The position numbers were made by a program, and so were the translations under genes. Of a DNA stretch of 64,000 nt, positions 33,130-42,857 are shown piece after piece. This DNA is from Calditrichia bacterium (GTDB lineage Bacteria > Calditrichota > Calditrichia > Calditrichales > J004): the NCBI GenBank assembly GCA_020635035.1, contig JACKAO010000009.1, positions 62,001 to 126,000 of the forward strand. Reading direction: 5' to 3'. The notes beneath the pieces are model-generated. The model was not told the origin of the DNA. It saw only the letters and a program-made list of their open reading frames with translations, and ran no database searches. The first letter of the stretch is position 1. The number at the start of each line of letters is the position of its first letter.

Positions 33130-33834
33130 ATGCAGACTGTTATCCTGGCCGGTGGTAAAGGAACAAGATTAAAACCGTATACAACTATATTCCCTAAGCC
33201 ACTGATGCCTATAGGTGAAATGCCCATTCTTGAAGTAATATTGCGACAACTGAAATACTATCAGTGTAATGAAATTGTGATGGCTGTGGGCTATTTGAAA
33301 GAGCTTTTACAGGCGTATTTTAATTATGGCGAAAAATGGGATATAAATATCCGTTACTCGGTTGAAGAGAAAACACTGGGCACCGCAGCGCCTTTAAAAC
33401 TAGTAAATGACCTTCAGGATAATTTTATGGTTATGAACGGTGATGTTTTGACCAATATAAATTATGCAGATTTTTTTCATTATCACCAAGTGCAAGATTC
33501 GTTATGCACAATCGCGGTTTACAAAAAACAGGTGAAGATTGATTTAGGCGTGCTCGATCTCGATCAACAGAATGTACTGACAAGTTATACAGAAAAACCA
33601 ACGATTGACTACAATGTTAGCATGGGTGTTTATGCCTTTAATAAAGCTGTTCTTGATTATATCCCGCAGGACAGCTATTTCGATTTTCCGGATCTTGTAA
33701 AAAGCCTGATCAAAGACGGGAAAAAGGTTATGGCGTATCCTTTTGATGGCTATTGGCTGGATATTGGCCGACCAGAAGATTATCAGCAGGCAGCAGAAGT
33801 TTTTGAAGAGAATATTTCGGAGTTTTTAAAATAA
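33130..33834 (+). CDS. sugar-1-phosphate nucleotidyltransferase
   Basis: A 234-aa nucleotidyltransferase that activates a sugar 1-phosphate with NTP. The signature LAGGKGTRLKPYT (6-18), followed by PKPLMPIGEMPILE, is the pyrophosphorylase loop; VMNGDVL carries the metal-binding aspartate and EKPTIDYNVSMGVYAF the sugar-binding strand. It resembles the RfbA/mannose-1-phosphate guanylyltransferase core without the extra C-terminal hexapeptide domain. It lies 8 bp after the dehydratase and 4 bp before the next SDR gene, so it likely supplies their substrate. Confidence 0.85.
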   Translation: MQTVILAGGKGTRLKPYTTIFPKPLMPIGEMPILEVILRQLKYYQCNEIVMAVGYLKELLQAYFNYGEKWDINIRYSVEEKTLGTAAPLKLVNDLQDNFMVMNGDVLTNINYADFFHYHQVQDSLCTIAVYKKQVKIDLGVLDLDQQNVLTSYTEKPTIDYNVSMGVYAFNKAVLDYIPQDSYFDFPDLVKSLIKDGKKVMAYPFDGYWLDIGRPEDYQQAAEVFEENISEFLK

Positions 33835-33838
33835 GCAG

Positions 33839-34690
33839 ATGACAGTTGCGATAACAGGCAGTGAAGGATTTATCGGGACGCATTTACAGAAGAAGCTTGC
33901 TTCAGAGTCTGTAGATGTAATCAGGATTGATTTTAAATTAGGATATGATCTTTGTAATTGGGATGCTGTAAAAAGTATTCCAAAATTTGATGTATTGGTC
34001 CATTTTGCCGGCAAATCATATGTACCGGATTCATATAAAGACCCCAGGCAGTTTTACGAAGTAAATATTCAGGGAACCTTAAATGCACTGGAATTGTGTC
34101 GTATGCATAGTGCAAGAATGGTGTTTACCAGCTCATATGTTTATGGTCAGCCTGATTATCTGCCTATTGATGAAAAGCATCCGCTGAAACCATTCAATCC
34201 CTATGCTCAGTCAAAAATAATCGGTGAGCAGTTGTGTGAATCGTATCATCGTGATTTTAACACGGATGTTGTAGTTGTCAGGCCGTTTAATATTTTTGGT
34301 CACGGACAAAGGGAAGACTTCCTTATTCCTAAAATTATAAACCAGGCTTTATCGGGAAAAGTTGAATTGTTCGATCCAAAACCCAGACGCGATTTTATAT
34401 ACATAAATGATGTTATGGATGCATATTACAAAATTATTAAACTAGATAAGAACACCTTTGATGTCATAAACCTGGGAAGCGGTGTCAGCTATCCAGTAGA
34501 AGAGATTGCAAACACGATTGTAAACCTTTTTCCGCATAAAATTTCAATAAGTTACAATAATGAGCAAAGAGCTAATGAAGTAAACGATACAATCGCAGAT
34601 ATTTTCCATGCTAAAAACTTATTAAACTGGGAACCAAAGTACAATCTGCGGAGCGGTTTAGCAGATTATATCAAAAAGATTCTGTCTTAG
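33839..34690 (+). CDS. NAD-dependent epimerase/dehydratase
   Basis: Extended SDR enzyme of 283 aa. It has ITGSEGFIGTH (5-15) for NAD binding and the catalytic S98/S99, Y122 and K126 in FTSSYVYG and NPYAQSK. RPFNIFGHGQREDFLIPKII forms the substrate loop. It differs from the neighbouring LegB-like protein throughout and is probably a 4-epimerase, reductase or second dehydratase on the same nucleotide sugar. Precise reaction unknown. Confidence 0.8.
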   Translation: MTVAITGSEGFIGTHLQKKLASESVDVIRIDFKLGYDLCNWDAVKSIPKFDVLVHFAGKSYVPDSYKDPRQFYEVNIQGTLNALELCRMHSARMVFTSSYVYGQPDYLPIDEKHPLKPFNPYAQSKIIGEQLCESYHRDFNTDVVVVRPFNIFGHGQREDFLIPKIINQALSGKVELFDPKPRRDFIYINDVMDAYYKIIKLDKNTFDVINLGSGVSYPVEEIANTIVNLFPHKISISYNNEQRANEVNDTIADIFHAKNLLNWEPKYNLRSGLADYIKKILS

Positions 34691-34710
34691 ACTAGGAACA
34701 GGAAAAGTCC

Positions 34711-35826
34711 ATGCCGGCTAAAAACATATTCGTAACACAGCCTAACCTGCCTGATTTGGAAAAGTTTGTTTCTCATCTTGAAAAAATTTGGGAAAGTAAA
34801 TATTTAACCAACAAGGGCATCTATCATCAGGAATTCGAAAGTAAGTTATCGGAATTCCTGGGAGTAAAATACTGTACGCTGCTTTCAAATGGAACACTAG
34901 CACTTTTAATAGGACTTAAAGCATTAAAACTTACAGGTGAAGTAATTACCACCCCATACAGCTTTGTCGCTACAAGCCATTCAATTCTCTGGAATAATCA
35001 AACCCCGGTATTTTGTGATATTGATCCGGCCAACTTTAATATCGATCCGGATAAAATTGAACCTTTAATTACCTCAGAGACATCAGCTATTTTAGCAACT
35101 CATACTTATGGCTTTCCCTGCGCTATTGAAAAAATTTCAGATATTGCAGCAAAACATAATTTAAAAGTTATCTATGATGCAGCCCATGCTTTTGCAGTGG
35201 AAAAAAACGGGACTTCGATACTCACATCCGGGGACTTATCAATTTTAAGCTTCCACTCAACAAAAGTATTTAATACAATTGAAGGCGGCGCGATTGTTAC
35301 AAATAATGAAGATATAAAAAAGCAGGCGGATTTATGGCGCAATTTCGGGATTGCAAACGAAGAAACTGTATTGCTTCCGGGAATTAATGCAAAAATGAAT
35401 GAATTGCAATCGGCTTACGGGTTACTGCAGCTGGAGATAGTTGAGCAGGAGATTGCAAACAGGAAAGCAATCACAGAATTATACAGAGAAAAGTTGGCTG
35501 ATATTAGTGGCTTAAAATTGTTTTATGACTTACCCGGTGTTAAGCATAATTATTCCTATTTCCCTGTTCTGGTAGATGCAAACGAATTCGGATTATCCCG
35601 GAATGAAGTCTATGATATACTAAGAAAGAAAAATATTTATGCACGCAAATATTTTTATCCCTTGATCAGCTCTCTTCCTGATTATAAAAAACTTCCGACT
35701 GCATCAGCAGAACATTTGCCGGTCTCAAACAAAATAGCCGGGCAGGTTCTATGTCTGCCTTTATTCGGCGCCCTGGACCTGAAAGACGTCGAACAAATTT
35801 CAAAAATATTAATGCAAATGAGATAA
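34711..35826 (+). CDS. DegT/DnrJ/EryC1 sugar aminotransferase
   Basis: PLP-dependent nucleotide-sugar aminotransferase of 371 aa that aminates a keto-sugar such as the product of the upstream 4,6-dehydratase. The PLP lysine is K185 in SFHSTKVFNTIEGG, with D156 in IYDAAHAF holding the pyridine nitrogen. LSNGTLALLIGLKAL (58-72) is the phosphate-binding region. Length is typical. It follows the second SDR gene by 20 bp and precedes the FkbM methyltransferase gene by 6 bp. Confidence 0.88.
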   Translation: MPAKNIFVTQPNLPDLEKFVSHLEKIWESKYLTNKGIYHQEFESKLSEFLGVKYCTLLSNGTLALLIGLKALKLTGEVITTPYSFVATSHSILWNNQTPVFCDIDPANFNIDPDKIEPLITSETSAILATHTYGFPCAIEKISDIAAKHNLKVIYDAAHAFAVEKNGTSILTSGDLSILSFHSTKVFNTIEGGAIVTNNEDIKKQADLWRNFGIANEETVLLPGINAKMNELQSAYGLLQLEIVEQEIANRKAITELYREKLADISGLKLFYDLPGVKHNYSYFPVLVDANEFGLSRNEVYDILRKKNIYARKYFYPLISSLPDYKKLPTASAEHLPVSNKIAGQVLCLPLFGALDLKDVEQISKILMQMR

Positions 35827-35832
35827 AGAGTT

Positions 35833-36942
35833 ATGAATAATGTTCAAAAAGAGAATCAGAATTTTTATGCTGATTTAATGAATACCTTTTTTAAAGACCT
35901 GGATAAATTTCAGGAGAATAATTATGATGAGTTCAGGTTTAAAAAAGTAAATAAAATTTCAAAGGCAATCAGACGAATCTTGCATAAGGCGCTTAATGAA
36001 AAAATCCTTAAAAAGCAGAAGAATTCATATAACAATCTAAAAACATATTTGTCTAAATTCGCCGATTTTTATAACAGTTTACAGGATGATCATTCGAAAG
36101 AATTGTTAATTAATCTGATTACCTATCGTATACTTGGTTATCAAAAAGTTAAACTACCGCAAAATACTGAGCAATACTGGGAAAACCTGGATACGATTCT
36201 GCAACAGATTGATCATAGTTCTTCCATTCAATTGGAGTTTATGAACTGGAAATTGAACAAGATTAACCTTTCTCCAATGGGGTTTCCAATAAAACTTTAT
36301 CAAAGGGCATCCGGGATAAACACTCTTTTTTTCATGCAGCAATACGAATATCATTCGAATGATGTGGATATTATGGCAGAAGAAGGAGATTATGTAATTG
36401 ACGCCGGTGGCTGCTGGGGAGACACAGCTGTTTATTTTGCTTATAAAACCGGTGAATCGGGAAATGTTTATACGTTTGAATTTATCCCGAGTAATCTTGA
36501 AATATTAAATAAAAATCTGGAACTGAATCCTGATTTAAAACAGAATGTAGAGATTGTTGAAAATCCGGTGTGGTCTGAAGAAGACATTACTCTTTATTAC
36601 AAAGACAACGGCCCGGGTAGCAAAGTATCTTTTGAAAAGAAAAAAGAGTTTTCGGGAAAAGCCAAAACGATCAGCATTGACCATTTTGTTACAGAAAACA
36701 ATGTTGGGAAAATTGACTTTATAAAGATGGATATTGAAGGTGCTGAAACTAAGGCCCTGGAAGGTGCAGTTGATACAATCACAAAGTTTAAACCTAAACT
36801 GGCGATTTCGATTTATCATAGTTTAAATGATTTTTCTAATTTATATAAAATGATTGAAAATCTGGATCTGGGATATGAGTTTTACCTGGATCATAGCACA
36901 ATCCATAGTGAAGAAACCGTCTTATTTGCCAGGGTATCTTAA
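35833..36942 (+). CDS. FkbM-family methyltransferase with long N-terminal helical domain
   Basis: A 369-aa protein. Residues 1-150 are a lysine-rich, helical region of unknown role. From about 180 comes a class I methyltransferase of the FkbM type: VIDAGGCWGDTAVYFA binds S-adenosylmethionine, VYTFEFIPSNLEILNKNL is the acidic loop region and FIKMDIEGAETKALEGA is the FkbM signature. It probably O-methylates a sugar of the polymer. The long N-terminal part could bind the glycan or another enzyme of the locus. Confidence 0.83.
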   Translation: MNNVQKENQNFYADLMNTFFKDLDKFQENNYDEFRFKKVNKISKAIRRILHKALNEKILKKQKNSYNNLKTYLSKFADFYNSLQDDHSKELLINLITYRILGYQKVKLPQNTEQYWENLDTILQQIDHSSSIQLEFMNWKLNKINLSPMGFPIKLYQRASGINTLFFMQQYEYHSNDVDIMAEEGDYVIDAGGCWGDTAVYFAYKTGESGNVYTFEFIPSNLEILNKNLELNPDLKQNVEIVENPVWSEEDITLYYKDNGPGSKVSFEKKKEFSGKAKTISIDHFVTENNVGKIDFIKMDIEGAETKALEGAVDTITKFKPKLAISIYHSLNDFSNLYKMIENLDLGYEFYLDHSTIHSEETVLFARVS

Positions 36943-36944
36943 AA

Positions 36945-37826
36945 ATGAACGTATTAACTCCGGTTTTTATCATCGGTAATCCGCGATCCGGAACAACATT
37001 ACTCCGCTTAATGCTAACCAGCCATCCGGAAATTATGATCCCGCCGGAGTGTGGTTTTGCCATGTGGTTTTATGACAAATACAAAAAGCATGATTTTTCT
37101 AACGATTCTGAAATAAAGCTTTCTGCTTTCCTTGATGATTTAGTGACAGCTAAGAAAATAGAACACTGGCGGATTGACCGAAACAAACTGTTCCGGTTTT
37201 TAGGCGAATGTAAACCGCAAACATATGCAGAAGTTGTTGCTTATGTTTATATTTTTTATGGAAAGAGTATCAGCAAAGAGTTTTCTATCTGGGGTGATAA
37301 AAATAACTTTTACCTGAAATATGTTGATCAGATCAAAGAACTTTTCCCGGGAGCGTATTTTATTCATATCGTGCGGGATGGAAGGGATATTGCCTGCTCC
37401 TACCGTAAAATCATGAAACAGAAAATTGATTCTGATTACGCACCTAAATTTCCTGATAATATTAAAGATATCGCAGATGATTGGACAAATAATCTTAAAG
37501 CTATATACGATTCTTTCAAACGTATAAACTTTGATAATGTTCTGGAGCTGCGCTATGAAGACCTGGTTCTGAATCCTGAAGAAACCCTTAAGAAAGTTTG
37601 CGAACTTATTGGGATGCAATACCATCCAGGTATGCTCAATTATCACGAGTTGAGTGAAGAAAAAGGCGGTGAGCCAAGAGAGTTTATGCAGTGGAAAGCT
37701 GACAATAAAAAACCGGTTCAAACAACTTCTGGCAAAAATTATCTGCTTCAACTCAGTCAGGATGAAATAATCCGTTTCAACAAAATTGCAAAAGATATTT
37801 TATCCAGATACGGATATGAGCATTAA
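36945..37826 (+). CDS. PAPS-dependent sulfotransferase family protein
   Basis: A 293-aa sulfotransferase. The 5'-phosphosulfate loop is IIGNPRSGTTLLR (9-21) and the 3'-phosphate-binding motif is HIVRDGRDIACSYR (141-154), with R144 and S152 in the expected places. LRYEDLVLNPEETLKKVCELIG is the conserved C-terminal region. It would transfer sulfate from PAPS to a hydroxyl of the glycan or its precursor in the cytoplasm. It is tightly packed in the operon (2 bp after the methyltransferase gene, 11-base overlap with the next). No PAPS-synthesis genes are nearby. Confidence 0.85.
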   Translation: MNVLTPVFIIGNPRSGTTLLRLMLTSHPEIMIPPECGFAMWFYDKYKKHDFSNDSEIKLSAFLDDLVTAKKIEHWRIDRNKLFRFLGECKPQTYAEVVAYVYIFYGKSISKEFSIWGDKNNFYLKYVDQIKELFPGAYFIHIVRDGRDIACSYRKIMKQKIDSDYAPKFPDNIKDIADDWTNNLKAIYDSFKRINFDNVLELRYEDLVLNPEETLKKVCELIGMQYHPGMLNYHELSEEKGGEPREFMQWKADNKKPVQTTSGKNYLLQLSQDEIIRFNKIAKDILSRYGYEH

Positions 37827-38772
37827 AGTTTCTGTAAGGATAATTACCTATAACCACGAAAAGTGGATCAGGCAATGTCTGCAGAGTGTGCTGGATCAGC
37901 AAACCACGTTTCCATTTAACATCATTGTTAATGATGATTACTCACCGGATAATACCTTCCGGATTTTGCAGGAAATTCAAAATAATAATCCAGATCGAAT
38001 AAAGCTGAATAAGCCGGAAATTAATTTAGGTGTATTTGAAAATTCAAAACGGGCACTTGCTTCCTGTGATGGTGAGTTTGTTGCTTTTCTGGATGGTGAT
38101 GATTACTGGCATGACCCATTAAAATTACAACAACAAGTGGATTTTTTAGAGAAGAATCCGCATATGGCAATGGTGCATTCTGGATTCAATTATTTTATAG
38201 AAAACAAAAACCAGGTCGTACCATTTGTTAACAGAAACAAAAAAATTCCATCCGGGCAGATTTATGAAGAATTGTTAAAAAACAATTTTATTAAAACCTG
38301 TACAACACTGGTGAGAAGAGACGTCCTGCTTAAGTTTGATGATTATGATTTGTATAAATCGCAGAATTTCCGAATGGCAGACTATCCACGCTGGCTGAGT
38401 ATTGCAAAAAAAATGTCCATAGGCTACCTAAATGATTCACTTTCTACTTACAGGATTTTAGATGATTCAGCCAGCCGCCCGGAGAGCTTCGAAAAACATA
38501 AAGCTTATGTTGAATCTATTTACAAGGTAAAAAGCTATTTTATTTCCAACTATGGCTGCTCTGAAAAAGTAAAAAATGCGGTTGAAGAGAATCATTTCAA
38601 AAGATTACTTATTTTAGCTTACAAATATAAAAAGCCGCATTTAGCAGCTCAATACTACAAGAATTTAAAAAATCTTAGAAACATCAAGTTTAAGAACCAT
38701 ATTAAGTATATACTTTACCTGTCATTTTCATATATACCTTTTTTAAAAAGAAACCGGCATGAAAGAAATTAA
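37816..38772 (+). CDS. GT2-family glycosyltransferase
   Basis: A 318-aa GT-A enzyme from the ATG at 37816, which begins at the fold (MSIKVSVRIITYNHE); an upstream in-frame ATG at 37786 would add ten residues with no homology value. Donor and metal motifs are IVNDDYSPDNT and FLDGDDYWHDP. The C-terminus is very basic (FLKRNRHERN). It overlaps both the sulfotransferase and flippase genes, consistent with strong coupling. Confidence 0.87.
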   Translation: MSIKVSVRIITYNHEKWIRQCLQSVLDQQTTFPFNIIVNDDYSPDNTFRILQEIQNNNPDRIKLNKPEINLGVFENSKRALASCDGEFVAFLDGDDYWHDPLKLQQQVDFLEKNPHMAMVHSGFNYFIENKNQVVPFVNRNKKIPSGQIYEELLKNNFIKTCTTLVRRDVLLKFDDYDLYKSQNFRMADYPRWLSIAKKMSIGYLNDSLSTYRILDDSASRPESFEKHKAYVESIYKVKSYFISNYGCSEKVKNAVEENHFKRLLILAYKYKKPHLAAQYYKNLKNLRNIKFKNHIKYILYLSFSYIPFLKRNRHERN

Positions 38773-40264
38773 GAAATCCTTTTGGGATTTTGTCACTATT
38801 TCAGGTTCAACTTTGCTTTCAATTCCGTTGATGATTGTCTCGGAATCGATTCAGGCACGCTATCTCGGTCCGGATAACTACGGCAAAGTTGCGCTTTTTA
38901 TTGGTGCTATTTCGTTGTTTTACCTGTTTGGAATGAGCTGGTTAAAAAATACCATTATGCGTTTTGGAAAAGAAGAATTTATCAATGAAAATCATATCCG
39001 CAAAACGACAGGAAGTTTTTTACTTATCAACGGCAGCTGTTTTGTATTTATTGCCATCATTCAATATGCATTTAAAACACCTGTACTGGATTTCCTGGAA
39101 ATCAAGAATCCTGATGCTGTTTGGATAATTTTGATCGGTTTGGTTTTAGCGGCTGGTAAAGAATTTACATTTGAAGCTTTGAAAGTTGTCAGGCAAATCA
39201 AAATTCAGCAGTTATTGTTCCGTCTGGCATCAAAAATTTTTATTGTTATCGGAATACTCTTTCTGGCATTTATACTGTTTGATGTCCGGGTTGAGTATGT
39301 TATTCTTGTATTCCTTGGAACAGATGCGCTGATAATTTTGATCGGCTTCATTTATATAAAGAAATCGTACATCTTCCCGTTGTCTTACAATAGTGAATTG
39401 ATTAAAAAAATGGTTAATTACGCTTTTCCGCTGCTTTTTACAAGCTGGTCGGGATACGTAGTAAACTGGATCGATGTTTATGTTATTAAATATTTTATGA
39501 CATTATCGGATGTCGGGGTTTACCAGGCAGCGTATAAAATAATGTCCACCTTAAAATCATTTTGGGGGGCAGGACTCGTAACCATTTCGACCCCCATTAT
39601 TATGGTGTTTAAGACTAAAAACAGATCAGAGAAAATAACTGAGTTTTACCTAAGACGATTAACTCCGCAAATCAGCTTTTTTTCGATGCTGATAGTTGCT
39701 TTTGTTATCCTGTTCTCCGATTATATTCTACTTTTTATTTACGGAGAAGAATTTATTGCTTCAATTACGCCTTTTAAAATATTAGTGGCATCGATTAATA
39801 TTTCTGCGATCTCCTATTCAATCCTGGCGATTGTAACATCCTTCGACATGACAAAGCATATGCTATTAATAGGAATTACGACCGGATTGCTTAATATAAT
39901 TATGGATGTACTCTTGGTCCCCTATATAGGCATTACAGGTGCAGCAATTTCTTCGGCAACTATTTTTTCGATCGGGCCGGTATTTTGGTATTTTATTTTA
40001 AATAAGTCATTTCAGTTTAACCGGCCGCTTGTTTTTGTTTTCCCTGTAATTGCATACATTATTCTAATTATTAATATTGGTTTGACAGATTCTTTTATAC
40101 TGCGGATGTTTGTAACAGTATTACTACTTTTTATTGGGTTTATCTTGGGCAGGCGATCGGATCTGTTTTTACCGGATGATACAAAACTATTTGCGAATAT
40201 CAATATGCCCGGGATTATAAGAAATAATCTTTATACGATTATCAGGCTTCTCGCGAAAAAATAA
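38759..40264 (+). CDS. Wzx-type polysaccharide flippase
   Basis: A 501-aa membrane protein with about twelve to fourteen transmembrane helices, in the MATE/MOP exporter superfamily. The N-terminus SIQARYLGPDNYGKVAL is the typical Wzx/PST opening. It should flip the lipid-linked repeat unit across the inner membrane. Its start lies 14 bases inside the preceding glycosyltransferase gene. No Wzy polymerase or Wza/Wzc export protein is recognisable in the window, so the Wzx/Wzy pathway is only partly encoded here. Confidence 0.87.
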   Translation: MKEIKKSFWDFVTISGSTLLSIPLMIVSESIQARYLGPDNYGKVALFIGAISLFYLFGMSWLKNTIMRFGKEEFINENHIRKTTGSFLLINGSCFVFIAIIQYAFKTPVLDFLEIKNPDAVWIILIGLVLAAGKEFTFEALKVVRQIKIQQLLFRLASKIFIVIGILFLAFILFDVRVEYVILVFLGTDALIILIGFIYIKKSYIFPLSYNSELIKKMVNYAFPLLFTSWSGYVVNWIDVYVIKYFMTLSDVGVYQAAYKIMSTLKSFWGAGLVTISTPIIMVFKTKNRSEKITEFYLRRLTPQISFFSMLIVAFVILFSDYILLFIYGEEFIASITPFKILVASINISAISYSILAIVTSFDMTKHMLLIGITTGLLNIIMDVLLVPYIGITGAAISSATIFSIGPVFWYFILNKSFQFNRPLVFVFPVIAYIILIINIGLTDSFILRMFVTVLLLFIGFILGRRSDLFLPDDTKLFANINMPGIIRNNLYTIIRLLAKK

Positions 40265-40296
40265 TTAAGTAACCAGCACTTTAAAAAGAAAACAGG

Positions 40297-41640
40297 ATGA
40301 AAGAAGCTTTAAGTAAATCCAAACTGGATTACATATTTTACCATCTGAACCGTCATGTTGATCTTAAGGATTTATCGGGATTCTTCATTTTTGATTTGTC
40401 TGAAAAACAACCCAATAAACCGTTTATTCTTTTCCGGAAATCGGATAAAAAGTTAACAAAAAATTTCAGTATTAATGATATTCCCGTCCTTTATCCACTC
40501 TCGGAGGAGAAATCATTCTTCAGTTTTGATAATGCCTATAACCTTTTATTTAATCACGATTTATTGAAATCCGCTTTTTTCCTGTTATCCGGATTTCAGG
40601 AGACGCTTCCGTTTAATGGCGATCATATGGGAAGATTCGCCTATGATGACAGTATTCAAAAAGAACTGGGGATTGCTGAAAAACCAATTGTAAACATTTA
40701 TTTTTCGATCATTATTGACGCTTTTGAACAATTCTGCCAAAAACATAATTTGCAGATGAACAAGCGCAACTATTGGGATGACAAAGAATATGGTTTTTTA
40801 TTGACTCATGATGTTGACAGGGTAGACAAGTGGACATCGATGGAATTTAAAAAACGCATAAAAATGGTCATAAAAAGCGGTTTTACAAAGCACTGGAAAT
40901 ATTTTTGGGAATCATTAAAACATTTTAAAAGCAATGAAAATCCCTACTGGAATTTTGAATGGATGAAAAAATTAGAAACTGAAAAAGGATTTAAAAGCAC
41001 CTGGTTTTTTCTACCTGAAGGTCACAGACTCATTGATGCCTGGTACTCATTTGATGAACCACGCATAAAGCAACTGGCAGCCTTTTTTCAAAGGTCCGGA
41101 GATTCTATTGGTATGCATGCTACGTTTTTATCGAAGGAAGATAAAAATGTTATGGCTGATAATTTAAAAGCTGTTCAGAAGCTGGTTGAAAATAAAGTGA
41201 TTATTTCACGGCAGCATTGGCTTAATTTTAAATACCCGCAGACATTACGCAATCTTGAAGAGCTTGGCATAAGGTATGACAGTTCCTGGGGTTTTTCAGG
41301 AAATATCGGCTGGCGTAATTCCTATTGCCTGCCTTTTAGGGCCTACGATATAGAACAGGACCAAATGATGGATATTTGGGAGCTTCCTTTGGCTGTTATG
41401 GATGTTACTCTTTTTCAATATATGGGACTATCTTTGAAGCAGGCGGAAGAAAGGCTTCTTAAGCTTATTGAAACTTGCAGAAAATATAACGGATTTTTAG
41501 TACTGCTATGGCACAACAGCCATTTTGATGAAACTTTGATTCCGGGAATTACGGCGTTTTATCAGTCTCTTCTTGACCATATTTCAGACAGCCCGCAAAA
41601 ACCACTCTCACTGAATGATATAGTAACTATTACATCCTGA
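40297..41640 (+). CDS. polysaccharide deacetylase-like protein
   Basis: A 447-aa protein. Residues 1-160 form an N-terminal domain of the kind found on Bacteroidetes deacetylase-family proteins. From about 168 comes a CE4-like barrel: FLLTHDVDRVDKW gives the metal-binding DD-like pair, STWFFLPEGH and GDSIGMHATF follow, and LLWHNSHFDE near the end supplies the last catalytic histidine. There is no signal peptide, so it may act on cytoplasmic intermediates. It is the last plus-strand gene before the two antisense lipoproteins. True deacetylase activity is likely but unproven. Confidence 0.75.
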   Translation: MKEALSKSKLDYIFYHLNRHVDLKDLSGFFIFDLSEKQPNKPFILFRKSDKKLTKNFSINDIPVLYPLSEEKSFFSFDNAYNLLFNHDLLKSAFFLLSGFQETLPFNGDHMGRFAYDDSIQKELGIAEKPIVNIYFSIIIDAFEQFCQKHNLQMNKRNYWDDKEYGFLLTHDVDRVDKWTSMEFKKRIKMVIKSGFTKHWKYFWESLKHFKSNENPYWNFEWMKKLETEKGFKSTWFFLPEGHRLIDAWYSFDEPRIKQLAAFFQRSGDSIGMHATFLSKEDKNVMADNLKAVQKLVENKVIISRQHWLNFKYPQTLRNLEELGIRYDSSWGFSGNIGWRNSYCLPFRAYDIEQDQMMDIWELPLAVMDVTLFQYMGLSLKQAEERLLKLIETCRKYNGFLVLLWHNSHFDETLIPGITAFYQSLLDHISDSPQKPLSLNDIVTITS

Positions 41641-41644
41641 TAAA

Positions 41645-42853
41645 TTACCAGGTTATTGGGCGGGCAATATTTGTGTATCCGCCACGGGGTGTAATTTCTA
41701 TTTTTTCTGATCCGTCTGTGCTCATTATCCACAACTGCCGGTCATAATAAGTCGGGCCGGTTACCAGTATGTAGATTATCTTTTGATCATCTTTTGTAAA
41801 TGTCGGGTATATAGCTTCACCTTCATTACTGAAATCAAGAATTCTTGGCACATCTTGTCGAAGGCTTTTAATGATTATCTGATAACTTTGCTGTTGCTCG
41901 GACTTTGTGGAATAGATTAGTGTTGTACCGGCATGATTGAAAGAAGGAAATGCGGCTTCTTCGTTTTCAAAAGTTAGCTGGGTTTCCTGGCTTCCATCAA
42001 ATTTTACTTTATAAAGCTGTACCGTTCCTGAGACATTTGATTGATAGTAAATCCAATCCGAATTTGCATACGGTACAGGTCTTTTTGTCCAGGCAGAATC
42101 AACAATAACTTCTCTAAAATCAGATCCATCAATGTTCATGTGCGCAATATTCCAGATATCGGGAGCAACTTTGTAGTCGCAGACAATTCGATTCATAAAA
42201 GGTGAATAACGTATAAAATTGATCAGGCGCGGTGCAGATCCCAGGATTTTTATATCTGCAGTATTCATATTGTATTTAGCAAGAGTGTATGCATCCAGTC
42301 TGTAAATTATTTCGTCTTTATTACCCAGCCAGATCGGATAAGCGCCAGCTGTTAAATCACTGAAGCCGGAACCATCAGTATTCATTGTTAAAACGCGCCA
42401 TTCTCCGAATGCGTTTTGTGCCATAAAAAGAAATGGTTGTATACCGGGAGTGTTCCCCCAGGTTACAATTATTTTCAATCCGCCGCTGACTGGATCTAGC
42501 TGAAGATAAACCGGGGAGATTTGGCCGGCAATAACATTGACCCGTGTATTTCCGGTATAAAGAACATTTTTCTGCTCATCCAATGCGTCGACTTTTAAAA
42601 GCCATTCACCTGTGGCAAGGTCATTAATCTCTGCAGTCGCTTTTGTATCATTGATTATAAAACTGAATTTCACAGAGTCATAATCATTTCGGGTCAGCAA
42701 ACCAGCAACGCTCACAACATCCTGGGGAGCTGCAGACATGTCCAGGCTAAGCGAAATGGAGCTTTTTGATGAACTCGTTTCGTCAGTACTAACCGGATTA
42801 TCGATACATGAATAAAACAGAATAATTATTATAAAAACAAAAAACTTATTCAT
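41645..42853 (-). CDS. lipoprotein: shared N-terminal module plus TolB-like propeller
   Basis: A 402-aa lipoprotein from the ATG at 42853; longer upstream starts would bury the signal sequence. The signal ends FYSC (C16). Residues 28-136 match the corresponding part of the upstream lipoprotein at 42858-43931: LSLDMSAAP versus FSLDMSLAP, AGQISPVYLQLDPVSGGLKI versus SGQISTVYLQLNPVTGGLKI. Residues 140-400 are TolB/WD40-like propeller blades with repeating NTDGSGFSDLT, NIDGSDFREV, KFDGSQETQLT and STDGSEKIEIT. It is 4 bp downstream of its partner, in one transcript. Role unknown; probably a periplasmic or surface protein. Confidence 0.8.
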   Translation of the reverse strand: MNKFFVFIIIILFYSCIDNPVSTDETSSSKSSISLSLDMSAAPQDVVSVAGLLTRNDYDSVKFSFIINDTKATAEINDLATGEWLLKVDALDEQKNVLYTGNTRVNVIAGQISPVYLQLDPVSGGLKIIVTWGNTPGIQPFLFMAQNAFGEWRVLTMNTDGSGFSDLTAGAYPIWLGNKDEIIYRLDAYTLAKYNMNTADIKILGSAPRLINFIRYSPFMNRIVCDYKVAPDIWNIAHMNIDGSDFREVIVDSAWTKRPVPYANSDWIYYQSNVSGTVQLYKVKFDGSQETQLTFENEEAAFPSFNHAGTTLIYSTKSEQQQSYQIIIKSLRQDVPRILDFSNEGEAIYPTFTKDDQKIIYILVTGPTYYDRQLWIMSTDGSEKIEITPRGGYTNIARPITW

Positions 42854-42857
42854 TTTA

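Noticed and set aside
37200..37751. Minus-strand open frame of 183 codons inside the sulfotransferase gene
   Set aside because: It is a shadow of a gene with intact PAPS-binding motifs; the translated sequence shows no domain pattern.
27640..37826. Naming the locus a heparan or heparosan synthesis cluster
   Set aside because: No heparosan synthase-type glycosyltransferases or UDP-glucose dehydrogenase are recognisable in the window; only a uronate-modifying potential is supported.
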